A stretch of DNA of 64,000 nucleotides. Source: SHVO01 sp050250575 (GTDB lineage: Bacteria > Pseudomonadota > Alphaproteobacteria > Rhodospirillales > Rhodospirillaceae). The stretch is from assembly GCA_050250575.1 (NCBI GenBank), contig JBFWOJ010000001.1, positions 320,247 to 384,246 on the forward strand. Direction: 5' to 3'. Made by a program: the position numbers and the translations under genes. Each line of letters starts with the position of its first letter. Within the stretch, counting starts at the first letter, position 1. The notes below the pieces were generated by a model, which saw only the letters and a program-made list of their open reading frames with translations, searched no databases and was not told the DNA's origin. Shown piece after piece: positions 60,165 through 64,000 of this stretch.

Positions 60165-62765
60165 GTGGGGTTGACGCGTCTCGCTGTGCGCGTCGTTCAC
60201 GCCAGCCGCAGCCGGCCGTGGCTCGCGATCGCGGTCATCCTCTCGCTGGCGATCGTCTCCGCCGTCGCCGCGGCCCGTACGCTCACGATCAACACCGATA
60301 CGACGGCGCTGTTTGACGCCGACCTTCCCTTTCGCGTGGCGGAGCGCGATTTCGACAACCAGTTTCCCGGTGACGTCGAACTCATTGTCGTCGTCATCGA
60401 CGGTCCGTCGCCGGCCAAGTCCAATCGCGCCGCAGACGCCTTGGCCGCACGCCTGGCTGCCAATCCGCACCTCTTCGTCAGCGCCGTAAACCCCACAGGC
60501 GGCCCCTTTTTCGAACAAAACGGACTGCTCTACCTCTCCGCCGCAGATATCGATGTCCTGGGGAACGAGCTTGCGGCCGCGCAACCCCTCCTCGGCGCGA
60601 TCGCGGGAGATCCCAGCGCACGCGGCGTGTTCCGCCTGCTCGATCTCGCATTCATGGCAGCGGCGGACCAGCAATCGTCCGCGGCCATCGCCCCGCTTGC
60701 AGCCCAGACGGCGGCAGCGGTCAACGCCAATCTTGACGGCAAACAATCGTCCATGGACTGGGATCGCTTGTTCGGAGCGTTGCGTAGCGGCGTGCCGCCG
60801 CGCGCGATCGTCCTGGCAAAAGCGAGGCTTGATCTTACCGCGCTTGAACCAGGCGCCGCAGCGACGGCGTTCGTTCGGCAAACCGCGGCCGGACTCGGAC
60901 TTACGCGGGACAAGGGCTTCGAGGTACGGCTCACCGGAGAGGTTCCACTGACCGACGAAGAGTTTGCGACCATCGCCAGCGGCACGACCTTCGCCGGTAC
61001 GCTCGCCGTCGTCGGTGTGGCGGTGCTTATGGTGCTTGCGCTCGGCTCACTGCAATTGGTCGCGGTGACGCTTGTGACCCTTTTCGTCGGGTTTTTATTC
61101 ACTCTCGGCTGGGCCGCGATCAGTGTCGGTGAAATCAACCTGATCTCCATCGCGTTCGTCTTCATGTTCGTCGGCATCGCGGTCGATTTCGCGATGCAGT
61201 ACTGCCTTCACTTCCGCAATGAACGCCTGAGGCGCGGCGCCGCCGACGATGCGCAGGCCGTGGAAGCCGCCGGCGGCTCCGTGGCCGAGCCTTTGCTGCT
61301 GAGCGCCGCGACGGTGGCCGTTGGCTTCTTTTGCTTTCTGCCGACCGCATACAGAGGCGTTGCGGAACTCGGCGTGATTGCCGGCGGCGGCATCATTATC
61401 GCGGTCATCTTGAACTTCACATTGATGCCTGCATTGCTGCAGTTGACCCGGCTCAAGCCGGAAACGCGTCCCGTAGGTTTCGTTCGCGCCGCGCCGCTCA
61501 ATCGCAAACTTCTTGCGCACCGCGGGCCGGTCCTCATCACCGCCGCGATTGTCGTGGCGATGGCTGCCGCGTCCTTGCCGCGCCTGGCCTTCGATTTCGA
61601 TCCGATGAAGCTGAAAGATCCCGACACGGAGTCCATGCAAACCGCGCGCATGCTCGAAGGCGATCCGCTCGTGGATGCGCAGACCCTCAGCGTTCTGGTC
61701 GGAACGCCCGAGGAGGTGCGCAGCCTCGCCGCCAAGCTGGCGCTGTTGCCGGAAGTCGGGCGGGTGCAAAGCGTTTTTGACCTCGTCCCCGCCGATCAGG
61801 ATGTGAAGCTCGCTCAAATCGACGATCTGGCGCTCTTTCTCGCGCCCGTGATCAATCCGGCGGCGGCGGCGGCACCGCCGTCAGCAGATGAAATACGCGC
61901 CGCCGCACATGAGGCGTTGAGGGCGGCGGACACGTATCTGAGTTCCCCTCATGCCGGCGGTCCCCTGGCCCGCGCCGCAACGGAACTGCGGGATTCACTG
62001 CGGCGCGTCGCGACCGCCGACGACGCCACCGTCTCGACTCTATCTACAGCCCTCGTGCGCGGTTTCGACGAAGCCCTCGATCCCCTCCGGACGGTGCTGA
62101 CGGCGCGCCCGGTGTCGCTCGACGACCTTCCCGCGTTCCTGAAGTCAAACTTTATCGCGCAGGATGGCCGTTATCGGCTCCAGATCTTTCCTAAGGATAA
62201 CGCGCGCGATATCGATGCCATGGCGCGTTTCACGGTAGCGGTACGGGAGGTCGCGCCGGACGCGATCGGGCCGCCTGTGGTGATTTATGAAAGCGGCCGT
62301 ATCGTCACCCAGGCATTCGCGACGGCCGGCGGCCTCGCCCTCGCCGCGATCGGCATCGTGCTGATGGCCATGTTCCGGCGGATCGGCGACGTGCTGCGCG
62401 TTCTGGTCCCACTCCTGGTCGCCGTCACGCTCACGCTCGGCACCTGCGCGCTGATCGGCTTTCCGCTCAACTTTGCCAACATCATTGCGCTACCCCTGCT
62501 GCTCGCGGTGGGCGTCGCATACCCGATCCATTTCGTATCGGCGTGGCGCGAAGGTGAAGCCTTCTTGCTCGCCTCGCCCGCGGGCCGCGGCATGCTCTTT
62601 AGCGCGCTGACGGATACGGCCGCTTTCGGCAGTATGTCGCTGGCGACGCACGAAGGCACCGCAAGCATGGGCTTTCTCCTCACCATGGCTCTCGCATTCA
62701 ATCTTATTGCGACTTTGATCGTGTTGCCGGCGATCCTGGGCCCGCCGGCGCCGCGCGCTCACTGA
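60165..62765 (+). CDS. hpnN: Hopanoid-associated RND transporter HpnN
   Basis: 866 residues with two MMPL/RND halves, each of one helix, a large periplasmic domain and a block of helices: FAGTLAVVGVAVLMVLALGS, GIAVDFAMQYCLHFRNE in the first half; GLALAAIGIVLMAMFRR and LLAVGVAYPIHFVSAW in the second. HpnN moves hopanoids to the outer membrane in Rhodopseudomonas. The start is a GTG 3 bp after the PhyH stop, with no clear ribosome site of its own, so it relies on coupling. Its last 7 bp overlap the convergent hpnM. Confidence 0.92.
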   Translation: MGLTRLAVRVVHASRSRPWLAIAVILSLAIVSAVAAARTLTINTDTTALFDADLPFRVAERDFDNQFPGDVELIVVVIDGPSPAKSNRAADALAARLAANPHLFVSAVNPTGGPFFEQNGLLYLSAADIDVLGNELAAAQPLLGAIAGDPSARGVFRLLDLAFMAAADQQSSAAIAPLAAQTAAAVNANLDGKQSSMDWDRLFGALRSGVPPRAIVLAKARLDLTALEPGAAATAFVRQTAAGLGLTRDKGFEVRLTGEVPLTDEEFATIASGTTFAGTLAVVGVAVLMVLALGSLQLVAVTLVTLFVGFLFTLGWAAISVGEINLISIAFVFMFVGIAVDFAMQYCLHFRNERLRRGAADDAQAVEAAGGSVAEPLLLSAATVAVGFFCFLPTAYRGVAELGVIAGGGIIIAVILNFTLMPALLQLTRLKPETRPVGFVRAAPLNRKLLAHRGPVLITAAIVVAMAAASLPRLAFDFDPMKLKDPDTESMQTARMLEGDPLVDAQTLSVLVGTPEEVRSLAAKLALLPEVGRVQSVFDLVPADQDVKLAQIDDLALFLAPVINPAAAAAPPSADEIRAAAHEALRAADTYLSSPHAGGPLARAATELRDSLRRVATADDATVSTLSTALVRGFDEALDPLRTVLTARPVSLDDLPAFLKSNFIAQDGRYRLQIFPKDNARDIDAMARFTVAVREVAPDAIGPPVVIYESGRIVTQAFATAGGLALAAIGIVLMAMFRRIGDVLRVLVPLLVAVTLTLGTCALIGFPLNFANIIALPLLLAVGVAYPIHFVSAWREGEAFLLASPAGRGMLFSALTDTAAFGSMSLATHEGTASMGFLLTMALAFNLIATLIVLPAILGPPAPRAH

Positions 62766-63400
62766 GCGGCGGCCTCGAGCTTATCGGTCAGGGCGGTGAG
62801 GTGGCTGGCCAGTGCCGCGGCGCCGCCTTGCGCAAATACTCCGGCAAAGTCCGACCGGCGCAGCGCGAGCTGGCTCACGGACCCGTCGAGCAGGATGTCG
62901 ACGATCTGCCATGGTCCGTCATTCTTTTCCGTGGGCTTCTGCCGAAGGCGATAGTTGAGCACGGCGGCCTTACCGGACTTCGGCTTGATCTCCGTATTCA
63001 CCACCACGTCCGTTTTTTCAGGATCGCTGAACCCGGTGATAACGAATTGTTCGCCGCTCCAGTTCTTAAACTGTGACGCGTAGGTGGCGATCGTCCAACC
63101 CGCGAAAGCTTCGACGAGCTTCTTGCGCTCGTCCTCACTCAGCTTCTGCCAACCGCCGCCGACGGAAATGCGAGTCATTGTTTCGAGGTCGAAGACTTCA
63201 TGCACCACCGGAGCAATCTTTTCCTTGCGCTCGGCGAAGGAGAATTCGGCGCCTTGCTTCATGTTGTCGAGCAGCGCCATATGCAGCTTCTCGACCATCA
63301 TGACCGCTGCAGGCCTGTCCTTCTGCAGCACCGCACGCGCAGGCGCGGTCACAGTCAGGAGACCGAAAAGACACAAGAAAAGATAAACCAGGCGAGGAAT
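62759..63400 (-). CDS. hpnM: Hopanoid-associated MlaC-like periplasmic protein HpnM (probable ATT start)
   Basis: About 213 residues of the MlaC/Ttg2D (ABC-transporter auxiliary) fold: KIAPVVHEVFDLETMTRISVGGGWQKLSEDERKKLVEAFAGWTIATYASQF and a C-terminal ALRRSDFAGVFAQGG block. MlaC-like proteins ferry lipids across the periplasm, which fits hopanoid export beside HpnN. There is no ATG or GTG in frame. The nearest TTG (63376) would cut the signal peptide short; an ATT at 63400 has AAGGAG 6 nt upstream and gives a full signal peptide with Arg before the hydrophobic core. The ATT start is my inference. Confidence 0.85.
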   Translation of the reverse strand: MPRLVYLFLCLFGLLTVTAPARAVLQKDRPAAVMMVEKLHMALLDNMKQGAEFSFAERKEKIAPVVHEVFDLETMTRISVGGGWQKLSEDERKKLVEAFAGWTIATYASQFKNWSGEQFVITGFSDPEKTDVVVNTEIKPKSGKAAVLNYRLRQKPTEKNDGPWQIVDILLDGSVSQLALRRSDFAGVFAQGGAAALASHLTALTDKLEAAAQ

Positions 63401-63487
63401 GGTTCACTCCTTGGCGCACGCTCCAATCGGCCTATACTGCGCCTTCAAATCTGTCAATTATAAGGCCCATTTACGAGCATAAAGCGC

Positions 63488-64000
63488 ATGGAACTTGGGA
63501 TGGAACTGCGCGTTCAGGCCAGTGCGGCGACTTTCACGCCCGGGGCGAAACGCACGTCTCCGGTCCGCGACACCCTGCGTCTGCTTTTCGAACGCGGTGG
63601 CCCAGGCTTCTGCCAGTTCGCACTCAACAATGCCTGTAACGCGAATTGCGGTTTCTGCAATTTCGCGCGCGACACATTCCCCAAGGACCAATGGAGGTAT
63701 GCCGATCGGGTCGGGGCCCTCGAGGCCATCGATATCATGGCGCGCGAAGGCATCCGCTATCTGGTTTTCACCGGTGGTGAGCCGACGCTCCATCCCGACA
63801 TTCTGGAATTCACCGTCCATGCGTCGTCGCTCGGAATGAAAGTCATCCTGGTCTCGAACGCCGGACTTTTTAAAGCCGAGAAGATCCGCAAGCTGCACGC
63901 CGCGGGTGTGTCGAGTTTCATCATCTCCGTCGATGCGGCCACGGAAGAGGCCCACGAAAGGAACCGCGGACTTCCCGGGGTATGCAAAAAAATCCGCGAC
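63488..64000 (+). CDS. Radical SAM enzyme, N-terminal part (cut by window edge)
   Basis: 171 codons open to the edge. The [4Fe-4S]-SAM motif is CNANCGFCNF (CxxxCxxC) with GGEP (FTGGEPTLHPDIL) and a later VSNAGLFKAEKI strand, so it is a radical SAM enzyme of the MoaA/PqqE-like group. It does not show the known start of HpnH (a CNLACAGCGK motif) or the B12-binding domain of HpnJ/P/R. It is divergent from hpnM, 87 bp away, in a hopanoid locus, so a hopanoid-modifying role is a hypothesis only. Confidence 0.85.
   Translation, partial: MELGMELRVQASAATFTPGAKRTSPVRDTLRLLFERGGPGFCQFALNNACNANCGFCNFARDTFPKDQWRYADRVGALEAIDIMAREGIRYLVFTGGEPTLHPDILEFTVHASSLGMKVILVSNAGLFKAEKIRKLHAAGVSSFIISVDAATEEAHERNRGLPGVCKKIRD

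Noticed and set aside
63488..64000. Calling the radical SAM gene hpnH
   Set aside because: HpnH has a different SAM-motif neighbourhood and N-terminus; only the presence of a CxxxCxxC motif is shared.

Overview
The window is high-GC chromosomal DNA from an alphaproteobacterium. Signs are a class I (archaeal-type) lysyl-tRNA synthetase, a tonB-exbB-exbD-exbD set with an 819-residue TonB-dependent receptor, DUF1289 and DUF2333 proteins, a large-type PstC, a CIRCE-controlled groESL, hopanoid (hpn) genes and GGCGCAAAA/TTTTGCGCC palindromes of the kind seen in alphaproteobacterial intergenic DNA. The exact order cannot be fixed from sequence alone; a Micropepsales/Rhizomicrobium-like organism is one guess. 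I see no tRNA, rRNA, CRISPR array, prophage or intact insertion sequence. Almost everything looks like core or lineage-specific chromosomal content. GC-rich coding DNA creates many long antisense open frames, which I left out.

Layout. 1-1.65 kb: PstC-like permease (cut by the window start) and pstS, with a three-repeat Pho box. 1.65-2.1 kb: a 37-residue TatA-like microprotein and repeat debris. 2.1-8.4 kb: tkt-rpe, a PAS-PAS-GGDEF cyclase, a small protein, and msrP-msrQ. 8.5-12.4 kb: the tonB-exbB-exbD1-exbD2-TPR operon. 13-17.8 kb: a membrane protein with a degenerate GGDEF but intact I-site, tam, small proteins, queF, msrB, DUF2333. 17.9-22.2 kb: EamA transporter, SpoIIE-type phosphatase and a degenerate EAL protein.

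22.5-32.3 kb is a fatty-acid beta-oxidation operon: SCP2 protein, acyl-CoA ligase, thiolase, HCDH-ECH fusion, two exported intradiol-dioxygenase-like proteins, acyl-CoA dehydrogenase, thioesterase and an exported FKBP. The enzyme order resembles Bacillus fadNAE with extra genes. 32.3-41.7 kb: response regulator, exported methyltransferase with a coupled unknown protein, TonB-dependent receptor, class I lysS, alpha/beta hydrolase and GH13 alpha-glucosidase.

41.7-49.6 kb: XPD/DinG-like helicase, zinc-ribbon protein, RHH regulator with a repeated upstream operator, panE-like reductase and groESL. 49.6-55.4 kb: LpxB-N-terminal-like membrane protein with a GT2 glycosyltransferase, ctaA, tldD, a histidine kinase and a PAP2 phosphatase. 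55.5-58.4 kb: a cold-shock gene with a long leader, small proteins, and a GNAT-hpnA-DUF1905-ABM operon. 58.4-64 kb: hpnK, a PhyH-type dioxygenase, hpnN, hpnM and a radical SAM gene running off the end.

The strongest leads for undescribed biology are the PhyH and radical SAM genes inside the hopanoid locus, the Tat-type exported intradiol dioxygenase pair inside the beta-oxidation operon, the exported SAM methyltransferase pair, and the inactive GGDEF and EAL proteins that look like sensors rather than enzymes.
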